DNA of 64,000 bases from NCBI GenBank assembly GCA_963971575.1, contig OZ020616.1, forward strand, positions 57,456,907 to 57,520,906, written 5' to 3'. The notes under the pieces are model-generated. The model was given only the letters and a program-made list of their open reading frames with translations. It ran no database searches and was not told where the DNA came from. This stretch comes from Liopterus haemorrhoidalis (Eukaryota; Arthropoda; Insecta; Coleoptera; Dytiscidae). A program made the position numbers and the translations under genes. Below are positions 21,890 to 33,627 of the stretch, one piece after another; the stretch's first letter is position 1, and every line of letters starts with the position of its first letter.

Positions 21890-22254
21890 AAATTAATCTG
21901 ATCGAAAATTCCTGTTGTGCTATTCCAAATTTTGCGTAATATGTCTTATCGAAGCAGTGGCGCACCCAGGAATTTTTGTTAGGGGGGACTTAAAAAAAGG
22001 TCCTCACTTCTAAAATACAAGTGACGACCTAAAAAAAAGGTCCTCATCTAAATTTTCTAGTGTGTTTGTGTTTTTATTTTTATTTCCTTCCTTTTTAGGG
22101 GTGGCCCGGGCCCCCTCCCTGGGTGCGCCACTGTATCGAAGTACTAATATTTTTTCTATATACGTGACAAATTTCAGCTCTTTATATTCAGCCGTTGCTG
22201 TACAGACATATTAATAAGAACTCTTTTATCGTATCTATAAAACCCTAAAAAATA
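21890..22254 (-). repeat. Family A, diverged and deleted copy
   Basis: The minus strand carries the family A landmarks in order (AAAACCC start, a GTCTGTACAGCAACGG remnant, the GAGCTGAAATTTGTCAC block, and GCACAACAGGAATTTTCGATC), but much of the middle is missing. A hAT-like MITE interrupts it at 21955-22133. Confidence 0.65.
21955..22133. mobile_element. hAT-like MITE, 179 bp, TSD TATCGAAG
   Basis: Sixteen-base inverted ends (CAGTGGCGCACCCAGG) and an exact 8-bp duplication TATCGAAG (21947-21954, 22134-22141). The interior has two copies of AAAAAAAGGTCCTCA; related sequence recurs at 45410. Confidence 0.92.
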
Positions 22255-22415
22255 ATAATCTGCGAAAAATTAGCATTGATGAATGTTGTGACACTATAGA
22301 GAATAGATCTAGCAAAAGTATTTGTCTAAAAGAAATCTAGAAAAACAACACTTATCAGAGAAAGACTGAGGATTTATATACTTAAACAGTCCCATATAAT
22401 AGAGAAAGTATAGTA

Positions 22416-23594
22416 TAGGGATGGGAAAAAAACATCGATGTATCGAAAACATCGATGTTTGTTTTAAAAACATCGATGTTTTTACCATCGATGGTCAGCT
22501 GGCGATAGTATCGATAAAACATCGATGTCTACTAGCGATGTCGATGTTTTGAAATTCAGAAACTACCGCTAGAGGCGGTGGAATCTTAAAAATTTAATTT
22601 TTATTAAAATTAGTTCACAAAATATAAGCGCCATCTATTGTGATATAACAATACTAATAGTGTTAGTTCTTATTCTTCTTAGCAGTTAGCAGAATACGAA
22701 AAAATAAGAAGAAACTTCTAATTTTTGCAAACAATGCGAACGACCAACGACGCCAACACACTTTTTCTTTTTGAGTCTTGTTGACACTTTCCCAGTTGTT
22801 ATTCCTCCAATCCCTGGATTTTTGTAAGTTGTCATTAGCTATTTTTTTATATATTGAAGTTGGCTTTTCCTGAACAAAATGATCAAAAGCTTCAAATAAT
22901 CGGTAAAAGTAACTAGAATTGAAAATCTAGTTCCGCCTAAACCAAAGGAACAGACTTAATTTCAACTTAAAAAAGTATAAAAATAATTGTGTATGACAGT
23001 GTTATTTTTATGTTAAATAATATAAAATTAACATTAAGATTACTATATTAGTATTGTAATAAAATCCAATATTTCATTTTAGAAATGTAAAAATAGTAAG
23101 GTCTGTACCTTTGGTTTAGGCGGAACTAGATTTTCAATTCTAGTAACTTTTACCGATTGATTGAAGCTTTTGATCATTTTGTTCAGGAAAAGTCAACTTC
23201 AATATATAAAAAAATATCTAATGACAAATTACAAAAATGAAAATTGCGGTTAGTTCCGCCTAATCTTTTGGAATAAACTGTAGGTACAAATTAGGATTAT
23301 TATATTGGGTATAATAATATTAATGTGAAATTAATTACTATTAAAAAGGAATATTTCTATTTCAAAATCTAATAAATGCTTTTTGTGTATTATGTGTTAT
23401 TTTTTTCGTATTTTATCTTTACATTAATAAATAAATCCTATATAATATAAATAAATAGCTTTTTTTAATATTAATAAAACATCGATGTTTCCGATACATC
23501 GATGTTTTTCCTTCGATGTTTTTTCAACGATAGTAAGCGCCGATGTTAACATCGATATTAAACATTGATGTTTTGCCTTCGATGTACAACCCTA
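22416..23594. mobile_element. hAT-like element rich in CATCGATG, 1179 bp
   Basis: The ends are TAGGGATGGGA and the complement of TAGGGTTGTAC; flanks GTATAGTA and GTATAATA match at 7 of 8 bases. Both subterminal zones (22430-22545; 23475-23585) are packed with AACATCGATGTT-type palindromes. There is no transposase; family D sequence is nested inside. Confidence 0.85.
22800..23285. repeat. Family D inverted pair
   Basis: Two family D arms face each other: about 22825-22960 in one orientation (ending CCGCCTAAACCAAAGGAAC) and about 23095-23285 in the other (starting CTTTGGTTTAGGCGGAAC and ending GGAATAAACTGTAGG). Either two insertions or a palindromic derivative. Confidence 0.65.
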
Positions 23595-23602
23595 GTATAA
23601 TA

Positions 23603-24188
23603 CCTATAGCCCCTAAATAACTGAGAGAAAACCACGTCTATGTTATAAAATAATTATAAACCCAACAATAAAAAATGTTTTTATAAAAAATTAATACACA
23701 CACAGTAATTAAAAATATTTTAAAAGTATTTTAACATTTCTTTCTGTAGAATACAATGATATTTTTTGCTCTTAAAAATGTCAAACACAAAAATAGATAA
23801 AAAATTACAAAGAATAAAAGTTTTTCAGGAATAAATGGTGCGGCCATTAAATAATTTATGCGGAGAATACACTTGATAATTTTTTATAAAGGTATTATTA
23901 AATCAAAAATGAAAAATGTTGCTCCATAAACAAGGTAATATCGCCCAGCTGTTGTACTGCAATTGCAAGCTATTTGTCAATGAATGTGAAGTTTTTGCAT
24001 TAACAGGTCGTTAGCAAATTTCCACTATATTACATTTTTAATTGTTACACATATTTCATTATAATATCCTTTTTTGTGTCTCAGGATATTAAAGAGGATA
24101 ACAGAAGAAAAATGTTTGAATGAACTTATCTAAAATCTATATAACTACAGGATTATGATAGGATGACAATAAGAAAATCAAGTAAGCC
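23603..24188. other. unassigned AT-rich interval
   Basis: No gene or repeat that I can support. Confidence 0.4.
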
Positions 24189-24194
24189 GTGGAA

Positions 24195-24342
24195 AACAAA
24201 AGCAGCAGTGTTTCCAACTTCAATCATGGCCGTAGTTCGCTTAAGGACGAATTTCGTGAAGGTCGTCCAAATTCAGTTGTTCTTCCGGAAAACACTGATG
24301 CTGTGCGAAAATTGGTTCAAACTAGAGATGGGAATTTCGGCT
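24195..24342 (+). pseudogene. mariner transposase N-terminal fragment
   Basis: The frame reads FNHGRSSLKDEFREGRPNSV, then VLPENTDAVRKLVQTRD, matching the linker between the two helix-turn-helix units of a mariner transposase (GRxSLxDEFREGRPxSVVxPEN). Sequence before and after is unrelated, and no catalytic region is present. Confidence 0.78.
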
Positions 24343-24565
24343 CAGTTTGCGGAACCGGATCAGTGGAGGTCGTTCAGTTTATTGAGCCGGTTCATTGATC
24401 CGGCTCAGTGATCCGGCTAAGTAAACATGTTTCCGAGACACAGGTCGGTCGTTAGTTCGGTCGTAGGTAGAACGTCGCTTAGAGCCGGTTCTTGCTTAGA
24501 CCCGGTCAGTTGTCGGTCGTTCGCTCGTAGGTAGAACTTCGCTTAGCCCCGGTTCTTATCTAACA
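24343..24565. repeat. GC-rich repeat with two ~68-bp units
   Basis: GTCGGTCGTT...TCGTAGGTAGAAC...CGCTTAG..CCGGTTCTT occurs at 24444 and again at 24512 (68-bp spacing). Upstream, GATCCGGCTC and GAGCCGGTTC motifs repeat. This could be the subterminal region of a DNA transposon; the ends are not defined. Confidence 0.55.
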
Positions 24566-24789
24566 TTTTTGAAACAAACAATTCACTTTATGTAGCTACT
24601 GTAATTTAAACCAGATGTGTTAAGTTTATGGCTATGTTTATTGCCCTTATAAATCGGACATCTGGGATTTGGGCAATATTTTTAATATTTTTATATAGTA
24701 TGGTTGTAAGAAAATACAGACTAAGCCTATTAGTTTCAAATAAACTGCCCTACAAATTGATGAAAAAATACACTTTATGATAATACATT

Positions 24790-25615
24790 ACAAGCCGAGT
24801 TGGTTGTTTAAGTCATAAACTCCGCCCCTCTGATTTCGTATACATTCAAACATAGAATTAAATTATAATTTCAACACTATCCAGTGGTTATTAAATTTAT
24901 GCTTTTAAAAATTAAATTTTAGTTTGCCAAAATATAACTAGAATTTTAACAAAATAATTTAAACAAAATAAAAATGCAAAAAAAAGAAAAAATAAAAATT
25001 GACGGGAATCGAACAGTAGTTTGTAACTTACGAAGCGATAACGTTTCCACTGGACTGCGGACGTTCACTCGTTCACTGTGTTAAATAGCGGATTATATAT
25101 TTTACATATTTTAGTTAAAAACACAAAAAATGCGTTATTTTCCGAAAACATAATCTGATCAAAAATTCCTGTTGTACTATTCCGGTTCACACAAATGTAC
25201 ATTACTTAGAATTTTTTCATATTTTTAGTTTAAACCATCTGGGCTACAGGGTGTGGGACAATTTTTTTTGCACAATTTTTGCAAAAATAATTTATTTTGC
25301 AAAAATAAAATTTTGATCGTTAATACACGTACTAAAGGCTTTCCTTTGATACTCTACTCAGAATTTAAAAAAAATATATATTTTTTTCGATGAGCACATA
25401 TTTGTTTATATTTTTAGGAGGATATGTTTTTTTGATATATTTTTAGAAGTTTTAGTATTTTTCCTATGTGCGGGTCAAAGAGTTGTATAAGCATGCCAAA
25501 TTTCAACTCTCTAGGTTTAGCCGTTAGGCTACAATTTTTACCGAACAGACAGACAGACGACAAAATGACGGTATAAGGGTTTTTTGGTCATACCTACGAA
25601 ACCTTAAAAATGATT
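24790..25615 (-). repeat. Family A composite repeat, minus-strand copy
   Basis: Read on the minus strand: the AGGTTTCGTAGGTATGACC-type start at 25610, a short TCTG tract, the family A left body, a tRNA-like module with box B GTTCGATTCC (25005-25014) and box A-like CAGTCCAGTGG, then the right body. The terminal hairpin is missing. Confidence 0.78.
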
Positions 25616-25619
25616 TTAT

Positions 25620-26205
25620 ATTAAATTAAATGGTTTTATAAAGTTTGTTTCTTTGGTTTATCGATTAAATGAAGTTTTTGATCATTATGTTTAGCAAAAG
25701 CCGTATTTAATCAGGAAAAAGTTAATTAGTTAAAATTTTTGGCGCACAACAACAAAGGCTATTTGCGCCTAACGCAGCCAATATCAGGAAAAAGTGATCT
25801 TGTGACAACTTACAAAAATAAAAATTCCATTTAGTTCCGTCTAAAAGGTTAGAATAGCCCAGCGGTTCCCAAACTTTTTTGACTGCGACCCGGTACGAGG
25901 TTTTAAAATTTTTCGCGACCTTATGAAAAAAAAAAACATTTATTTACAAAACAAATTTTATTTTAAAGCAGTAGCTTTATAGTAATAAAGAGTATAGTAT
26001 AGTAATAAAGAATATAGTATAGTAATAAAGAGCACAAATACACACTATTCTAGTGATTAATTGACGTAAAAAAAAATAATATGTACAAAAAAATCTTTTT
26101 TGTGTTTTTAAAATTTTTTTTTCCCGACCCGGCAAAATTTTTTTGCGACCTTGTGCCGGGTCGCGACCCACACTTTGGGAAACGCTGGAATAGCCTATAG
26201 ATTTG
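25620..26205. repeat. Family D relative split by a hAT-like MITE
   Basis: It contains AGTTAAAATTTTTGGCGCAC (shared in inverse with 34900-34950) and ends TTAGTTCCGTCTAAAAGG...GAATAGCCTATAG, the family D-type terminus also seen at 38095-38122. The terminus is interrupted by the MITE at 25860-26187. Confidence 0.6.
25860..26187. mobile_element. hAT-like MITE, 328 bp, TSD GAATAGCC
   Basis: The ends are CAGCGGTTCCCAAA and the complement of CAGCGTTTCCCAAA with CGCGACC-rich subterminal sequence. The 8-bp duplication GAATAGCC is exact (25852-25859, 26188-26195). The interior has an AGTATAGTATAGTAATAAAG tandem stretch. Confidence 0.92.
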
Positions 26206-26954
26206 TATTTGGTGGTTGTACTCTTGAAGACATCGGAGGGTGTTTATTTAGGGGGTGGGATCGAAACAAAAGGTGACAAATTGACTTAAAAAAACACCTG
26301 TCTACCGCTATCAATATCATCTATTAAACTGCCCCCTAGATAAATGAAATCCATCAGAATCAATGTATTGCAGGAAGCTCTGTAACGATAGGTTGTTTTC
26401 ATATTTGATTATGAAAAATATCTGTTAATATGTAGTGATGTGTTTGGTAGTGAAATGGTAATGGGAAAAGGCGGTGCTCGACCGACGATGGCATTATAAG
26501 CGAATCGATATCCAGGTTTGCAACATTGTTCGATAGGTAATTAATTGTTATATCGTGAATAGGGGGATATGGCAGCCAGTCACGAAACTTTCGATGTGTA
26601 CTGGACTTTTTACAAAGGACCGTCTGTCTGATTTTCTAAATAAACTACTAAATTAAACACTTGTTTGTTTTTTATAGGGTTCATTCAAGGTAAACTTAAG
26701 GGAAATTACTGTTTAAAACTATTTTCCCCGTACATATAGACGATATAACTTTCACTCATATAAATCATTCATGTATTGTCAGGTGTTTCCATGCATCTTC
26801 TATACCAGAGGTGAGATCTTTATGTATATAATGAGTGTCAAAGTGTTTTCCACGTTAATGCGTCTGTAAAATCAGAAATGTGAGCTGCATGTTAAAAAAT
26901 ATGACCGTCAATAACATATTTTAGATTTTAAACACTTATATCTCAGAAAGTATA
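26206..26954. other. unassigned interval
   Basis: Somewhat less AT-rich near 26455-26640, but no open frame, splice-bounded exon or repeat could be supported. Confidence 0.35.
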
Positions 26955-27907
26955 CGAAGTAGGTCTACTAGGCTAAACCTAGAGAGTTGAAATTTAGCAT
27001 GCTTATACAACTCTTTGGCCCGCACATAGGAAAAATACTAAAACATCTAAAAAACATATCCCACTAAAAATATAAACAACTATATGCTTATCGAAAAAAA
27101 AATTTTTTTTTTATAATTCTGAGTAAGGTATCAAATGAAAGCCCTTAGTACGTGGATTAACGATCAAATTTTTATTTTTGCAAAATAAATTATTTTGATG
27201 CGATTTTTGCCAAAATTGTGCAAAGAAAATTTTGTACCACACCCTGTAGCCCAGATGGTTTAAACTAAAAATCTGAAAAAATTCTAAGTAATATACATTG
27301 GTGTGAACCGGAATAGTACAACAGGAATTTTTGATCAGATTATGTTATCGGAAAATAACGCATTTTTTGTGTTTTTAACTAAAATATGTTAAATATTTAA
27401 TTCGCTATGTAACACACCAGATCAGTAGCGTAGTTGGTTTGGCCGTTCACTTAATAATGTAACTTAATTTGTAAACTAGAGTTCGAATCCTGTTAATTTT
27501 ATTATTTTTTTTTGCATTTTTATTTTGTTTAAATTATTTTATCAAAATTCTAGTTATATTTTGGTAATAGTTGCATTTAATTTTTAAAAGCGTAAATTTA
27601 ATAACCAGTGGGAAGTGTTGAAATTATAAATTAATTCTATGTTTGACGAAATCAGAGGGCGGGGCTTATTATTTAAGCATTCAATGGAAGCCATAGGCGC
27701 AATTTTCAAAATCGTAATGAACTTATATAAAAAAAATACTGCACATATTTAGTAACTTAAATAATGGTATTAGGCATTCGAATTAAAATTCATAAAAAAA
27801 TATATTGACATAACATTTATTTTGGCAACCCAAATAATCATCATTCAGTTACTAAATACCTGCAAATCCCTGAAATGTGTGAAAATTTACACTTCACATC
27901 AATTTTT
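26955..27907 (+). repeat. Family A composite repeat, copy lacking the 5' end
   Basis: It starts within the left part (GGCTAAACCTAGAGAGTTG) and lacks the TCTG tract. It has a tRNA-like module at about 27425-27490 (box A GTAGCGTAGTTGGT, box B GTTCGAATCC) and ends with AAATACCTGCAAATCCC plus the hairpin motif near 27880-27900. Confidence 0.8.
27425..27490 (+). other. tRNA-like pol III promoter module in family A
   Basis: The box A match TAGCGTAGTTGG and box B match GTTCGAATCC are both close to consensus, but the sequence between them differs strongly from that in the copy at 8757. A complete cloverleaf is not evident. Confidence 0.55.
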
Positions 27908-28489
27908 TTATCTAGGGACTTTTGTGCAGACACTCCTGAATGTTATAAAACAATTTTTTTTAAATTTTTTTCCGGTGTATAATAAAAAGCGTAGATAGAA
28001 TTAATGATTAAGCGAATGTAAGCTGTCATGTTGTGTCAGTTATTTTATTTGGTTAACACGCTAAGTTGAGTAGATAATGTGTTAAAAACTGCAGTTAGAG
28101 TTCGCAATATTGCGATAACAGTTCAACGTACTCGCAAGGTTAAAACTGCATTGTACGTCTCTCTGCAACATATATGTTATGTACTTGCAGTGAATTGCAA
28201 TGTGTCAATGTATCTACACTACACTCGACTCTAGCGGGCACAACGTTAAAAATACACCAAGGAATTATCTCAGAATAACTGCACTCCAGATCTAGGTGAC
28301 GCTAACAAACGACACTGCCTCGACCAAGCTACACAATATTCAACACTGATTCAATCTCAAAACTAGATTTTGGGCACTATCCCATGCGCAATGCTGTAGT
28401 AAAATCAGTTTAAGGTATTGAGAAATGACATTACCGGTAACGGCGCTGCAATCGAAGGAAATATGATATTAATTCAAGCACAATACGTT
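27908..28489. other. unassigned interval
   Basis: No gene or repeat that I can support. Confidence 0.35.
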
Positions 28490-29345
28490 TTTATTTTATT
28501 AAAAAATATTTTTCAGCTGCTTGGCTATTAGTGTCTGAAATTACTGTGGTTACATAATTGATACATAATTAGTATATTGATTGACATTATTAATTTTGAA
28601 CTTATATTAGATGACGAATATTGGTTGCCTGTAAGAAGTTGAGTACGTTATTAGTCATTGTCGAGTCTAGTCTTAAGTTGTCTTTAAGGTATTGTTGTAA
28701 ATTTTAGTTTGTACGTAAGTTAGTGTAGCGTTGGCAGTTAATTAGTATGTGGTTAACGGTGAGTTGTTCGTTGCATATCACATAGTTTGTTGTCTAGTCT
28801 TGCCATGAGGTGTTCATGTGTGTGTCTAGTGTGTCCGATTCTGAGTCTTGTCATTATTACTTGTTCTCGTCTGTTGGTGCCTGAGTTCCAGTTTTGTATG
28901 TCTTCCTTAACTGTTCGAAGCTTGTTGTTGGTAGTTTCGCGCCACTTAGTCAGTCTGCTCGTGTGGAGTTTCGTCTTGATGATCTGTCTTATGTAGGTTT
29001 TGTTGGGGGTAGGTAGAGTGTATCTTCATGACAGGTGGAATCTCGGGCGGCTGTGTTGGCACTTTCGTTGCCTTCTATGCCAATGTGGGCAGGAACCCAG
29101 ATGAGGTGAACTGTTTTCGTTGGTTCCGCTGTCATCCTGGTGTATTTGGTCTTGACTTTGCTGTATGACTATTTCTTTTGAGTAGGAGTTGCTGAGGGCT
29201 TGCAGTACACTGAGAGAGTCAGTGCAGACGGCTATGTTTCGGTAGGTGGTATCTGATGCCATTACGAGTGCTTTCAGAATTGCTACAGCTTTTGCTTCGA
29301 ACACACTACTGGTTGTTGGTAACTGGTACGTTTTACTCTCCTCGA
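28490..29345 (-). pseudogene. non-LTR retrotransposon ORF2 3' end with RNase H domain
   Basis: On the minus strand, in order: SKTYQLPTTSSVFEAKAVAI, VCTDSLSVLQAL (catalytic D), VHLIWVPAHIGIEGNESAN (RNase H; the last D of the usual NESAD is N here), MTRLRIGHTRHTHEHL, then a zinc-knuckle-like CNEQLTVNHILINC and a tail ending NIRHLI with stop TAA at 28602-28604. Several frameshifts separate these blocks. The 3' UTR runs to an AATAAAATAAAAA end near 28490. RNase H plus this C-terminal C..C..H..C block is found in R1/I/Jockey-type elements; I do not assign the clade. Everything upstream of the RNase H (endonuclease, RT) is missing. Confidence 0.85.
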
Positions 29346-29826
29346 CTAAACGATATTAATTTCAACGTACCGAATTATCATACCAGGTCTCATTTAATCT
29401 TTCACCCGAGATTTGCGTCCACAAACCTGTCTAGAAACTCACCATTTTTCCTTATGTGTAATAATTTCAATAACCTCGCACTGTCGATGTTGACATTAAT
29501 TTTATGTCGCTTCCACGTTTCTGTAAAATGGTTGAATCATATTTGCGCCAGTTATTGGCCTGAATTGCTGTCAATAGCTTTACAAATATTTAATAACATT
29601 TTTAAAAAATAAAAAAAAAAAATAAATAAGAAAATCTTAAATGCATTGTTTCTATTATTTTAATTTTATAAAAATTTCTGTAAAATGTTAATGTTTCTGC
29701 TATATTGTAAAATTCTGTAATACTTTGTAATAATTCTTGTTGTAATACTTTTGTGACAACCTGTAATTGGATTTGTTCAAACAAATCTGTTGGCTGTCCT
29801 ATCTCAAATAAATAAAAATAATAATA
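29346..29826 (+). pseudogene. non-LTR retrotransposon 3' end (second element)
   Basis: The plus-strand frame reads YHTRSHLIFHPRFASTNL then SPFFLMCNNFNNL and ends KK* at about 29612, resembling the extreme C-terminus of CR1/Jockey-type RTs (a TRxxxxFxxPxxRTNxxxxSPxxxMCxxxN pattern). It is followed by a ~200-bp 3' UTR ending in an AAATAAATAAAAATAATAAT tail. It meets the minus-strand element above head to head, and a mariner follows immediately. Confidence 0.72.
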
Positions 29827-30600
29827 GGTGTGTAAATTAAGTAACCGGACTGATTTTTTAATTGTTTTTATTCGAATAGAATTACAATTCAATAATATCT
29901 CCCTCAAAATAACTTCCTTGGGAAGCCACACAGCGCTGGAGATGGTTCTTCCAATAACAGTCATAGCAGTGCTGGAACTTGGATACTGGAATAGCTTTCT
30001 GCTGGTCGGTTACGGACGTTTGAATGTTTTCGAGTGTTCCAAAATTACGTCCCTTAAGGTGATGTTTCAATCTTGGGTAGAGGAAAAAAAGACTCAAGTC
30101 AGGCGAATAGGGACGCTGAGGAGCCACAGGAATGTTTTTACTGGCCAAAAACTCGTTGAAATTGTGTGACAAGGCGCATTGTCAGATTTTTCTCATCCCC
30201 AAACGGTAGTTTGAGTCAAATTCAACTCTTCCCCGATCATTTTGACTGTCAACCGACGATCTGAACGTACAAGATCCTGGATTCTGTCGACATTTTCATC
30301 GGTTCTTGAAGATGAAGGCCTTCCGCTGCGTGATTCATCTTCAATCAACTCTCTTCCTTCTGAAAAAGCTTTAAACCACCAAAAAACATGGGTCCTTGAC
30401 AAATCGGTCTCCGTAGGCCTGCTGAAGTTTTGCAAAAGTTTCCGTTGCACTGTTCCCAAGTCTAAAGCTAAATCTGAAAAAAATATTTTTGTGAAATTTT
30501 TGAAAATCCAATCTAGAAAACGGTAAAAGATCTGTGGTTTTTTTATCCATGTTATGGAACTGAACAAAATCAAAAGAAAAATTGTAAAGACCATAAGATT
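29827..30600 (-). pseudogene. internally deleted mariner (DD34D) with one terminal repeat
   Basis: The minus strand encodes SRTHVFWWFKAFSEGRELIE, SRSGRPSSSRTDENVDRIQD and DRRLTVKMIGEELNLTQTT (helix-turn-helix and GRP linker), then jumps directly to SDNAPCHT (second catalytic D), YSPDLS and the tail RLKHHLKGRNFGTLENIQ...CVASQGSYFEGD. The jump removes the first catalytic D, and a 6-bp loss after SPDLS removes the third. One terminal repeat (GGTGTGTAAATTAAGTAACC) sits at about 29827; the other end is lost. Non-functional deletion derivative. Confidence 0.87.
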
Positions 30601-31099
30601 ATTTATTGTGTCAGTATTATTTTTTAAAATTTGTTACTCTTTATGAATTATTTACAGATACAATGATTTCCTTGCGTAAATAGTGTAAGATCCTCTTGTT
30701 CAAAAATTTCTTCAAGTATTGAATATCGTACCTTGTTTATTTAGAAAAAGATAGTTTTGCAATGGTTTTCTCCGATTGGAAAGGAGGTTCTTGATGTGGT
30801 CTAACTTATGATGCTGTTGAAAAGAGACGGTATATATAAATATTAACTTCCCTATCGGGAGTCGAGTCCAGTAGTTAGCTGGCTGGCCGGAGCCGGCAGA
30901 TGCCTATCTACCGATTTCACTTACCATATTTGACCAATAGCTAACAACTATAACAAACTTGGATTATAGAACTTAAAAAACGGATTAAGATTGCTCTGGT
31001 AACAATGGCAAATCAAAACACTTTAAAGGGATTACCTTCCATAAAAGAATGCTAAATTTAGTTATTATTTTGAAATATCTGTAGGAAATATTTTAAAAA
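30601..31099. other. unassigned interval
   Basis: A GC-rich patch at 30850-30905 (CCTATCGGGAGTCGAGTCC then GGCTGGCCGGAGCCGGC) could be a decayed tRNA-like SINE head on the minus strand, but box A is not convincing. Confidence 0.3.
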
Positions 31100-31212
31100 A
31101 TTGATTTGAAGTGTGAATTTTCACACATTTCAGGGTTTCGCAGGTATTTAGTAACTGAATGATGATTATTTGGGATGCCAAAACAAATTTTATGTCAAAA
31201 AATATTTTGACA
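31100..31212 (-). repeat. Family A terminal fragment
   Basis: It consists of the GTGTGAATTTTCACAC hairpin, TTTCAGGGTTTCGCAGG and the adjoining body ending TTTTATGTCAAAAAATATT. The rest of the family A body is absent. Confidence 0.8.
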
Positions 31213-31498
31213 TAACATATATACATATAATTTTATATGTTGTGTTTCATTTTGTAATACGTAACTAGATCTGATGATTTTAGTGACTTGTGGTGTGTAC
31301 AAACTGACGTATCCATGTGAACAAATACTATGATAATATTATAAATGTATTGTAAATATACAAAATAAAAAATGAACTTTCCCTGTTAGTTACGAATCAC
31401 AAAATGAAACATATAATACAGTAAAAATTAAAATTATTTTAATATTCAGAATTATATTATTATTATTATTATTAGTCAGGTACATTAAACATATAAAC

Positions 31499-32015
31499 CA
31501 GGGCTTCGAACCGGAACTGAACCGAAAACCGAAAAAAACCGTTATTTTTGTTGGAACGAAAACCGGAACTGAACCGAAAAAAAATATCGGTTTATTTCGG
31601 TTCAGATAACGTTTATGTGAGTGAATATAAAATACATTTTATTTAAGATTATTTTTTAAACTGATGAGCAGAAAAAAATCGTAATTCGTAATTTTTTAAC
31701 TGATAATTTAAAAAATGCGCTTCTATTATTTCGGGGGAGGGGGGTTGAACGCCCAGAACTCCCTCCTGGCAGCGACCTTGGTAATATTATCACAGAATAA
31801 GGAATAAAATGTTCTTCTAAATTATAGTAGAAAATAAATTTCTAATATATATAAAAGCATTTAAAAATTTATCACTCGGAACTGAACCGAAAACCGAAAA
31901 CCGAAAAAAAACCGTTATTTTTGCCGGAACGAAAACCGGAACCGAACCGATATATATTTTTTTAATTGAACCGGAACGAAAACCGAAACGAAAAAAATAA
32001 CGGTTCGAAGCCCTG
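31499..32015. mobile_element. hAT-like MITE, ACCGAA-rich family, copy 2, TSD ATATAAAC
   Basis: Fifteen-base inverted ends (CAGGGCTTCGAACCG) and an exact 8-bp duplication ATATAAAC (31491-31498, 32016-32023). It is homologous throughout to 11923-12424, including the TCGGGGGAGGGGG patch and the TTATCACTCGG block. It is non-coding. Confidence 0.94.
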
Positions 32016-32023
32016 ATATAAAC

Positions 32024-32533
32024 GAGAGATTGGATAAAAATTATTCCTATATGCTATAAAGAAATTTATACAAGTTTTTTAAGTTTTTGAACGATCTTTT
32101 TCTGTTTCATACTTACTCTTTTTATTTTCCTTTGCTTCTCTTTGTTTTAAACTTAAATATTTAATTCTTATAAATAATCTTTGTTGTATCACATCATTGA
32201 GATAACCGTTTACGTTAGGCAGTTAAATAAATACTATTCTCACTCTGAGTTTGTTAATACTTCCAATAAAAATTCCCTGAATTTCGTTAAAATTAGTTCA
32301 AAAATACAATAAATCCTCAAATATTATTAAAAGTCTTCGGAAATACTCAAAATTGAAGAAAAGATGAACTATTACAATACTAACAATACGTTTATTGCAG
32401 TACAAGGACTGGCACTGACGTCATAGCTTACCCTCGCCGCATACCTCACCGCGCTCTCTATAAGCTGCACTATGAGACAACCTCTAGAATCTATAAGCCT
32501 TGCCTCGTATGTACCTAAAATTAGTAACTAATA
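32024..32533. other. unassigned interval
   Basis: It has a GC-richer stretch at 32405-32515 (CTCGCCGCATACCTCACCGC) but no open frame or repeat that I can support. Confidence 0.35.
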
Positions 32534-32541
32534 GGTACAAC

Positions 32542-33619
32542 CTAGGATGATTAAGTAAAGGATGCGCTATTTTTGTGTAAAATGTGTGGAAACTCTTACT
32601 GAGTGAGAAAGATATATATCGCGGTACTGCGTACACACGTAAGACGCTGTTACTGTGCTAAATTGTTAGATATACACAAGGTGGCGAAAAGAAAAATGTT
32701 CAACAGACTTGTGATATTTCAAAACGAATAAAAATATGTGTTATATATTTTATTTCCATACTTTCATTTAATAAATTATCACAACCAAATAAAAATTATC
32801 AAACCATCCCTTATAGGTAAAGATTAGAATATTTCTATGTAATGTAAAAAAATATATATCAAAATTAACTCTGCACCCTCTCCCCCATATATTTCATTTT
32901 ATACATCCGTCTTTCAATCTTTTATTAATCGAACGATAAAAATTAAATTAATTTCTGGTTTGTGGGGGGATACTCAAAGGATGTGGCCCTTCAACGTCTT
33001 ATCGGAATATTTGAAAAGGACCCATAGCTAGCCACCTCTGGTATTTTGAATTATTAAATTTAATAGAGATTCTTGCAATCGGGCTATAGTCATGTAATTT
33101 TCGCAACAAGATGTTTGGGTAGTATTATTTGGCACTAATATTTTTCAAGCTTATTGTAGTTTATTGTAACTACCACTTTATCCTTTAACTGACTGATTAA
33201 ATTCATAATACGGCCTCTTTTATTGGCAGCCTTTAATTTTTAAAATATCATTAAAGATTGTTTTAATGACAAATAATATTATTTTTAAATGATTAGATAA
33301 ATTTTAAATACACATTTATACAGTTTCAGGTCCGTTTGACACGATACGCAGATAATTAACACCGTGTTATACAAATTTCTCAAATATGTTATAAAATTTG
33401 CTGTGAAATTACGAGATTTTAGAATAATTTCTAAGAAATTCCATAATTATTTTCATTTTAAAATACGCTTGTTTCAAATTCAAATGTAGCACATGCGCAT
33501 TACTTAGTTGCAGTGTGCACAGTACAGACATATATTGCCTTCTTTCTCAACAGGGGTTTCCACACAATCGTCAATGTTGTTAGTATACGAATAGCGCATC
33601 CTTTACTTAATCATCCTAG
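32542..33619. mobile_element. non-autonomous DNA element, 30-bp perfect TIR, 8-bp TSD GGTACAAC
   Basis: Both ends carry CTAGGATGATTAAGTAAAGG plus ATGCGCTATT, perfectly inverted over 30 bp, with an exact 8-bp duplication GGTACAAC (32534-32541, 33620-33627). The duplication length suggests hAT (or another 8-bp family such as P); the CTAG ends are not the common hAT CAGGG type. The interior (1 kb) shows no transposase. The perfect ends point to fairly recent movement. Confidence 0.88.
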
Positions 33620-33627
33620 GGTACAAC

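Noticed and set aside
26206..26954. A possible host gene fragment in the less AT-rich stretch near 26455-26640
   Set aside because: No open frame of useful length, splice-site pattern or recognisable domain was found.
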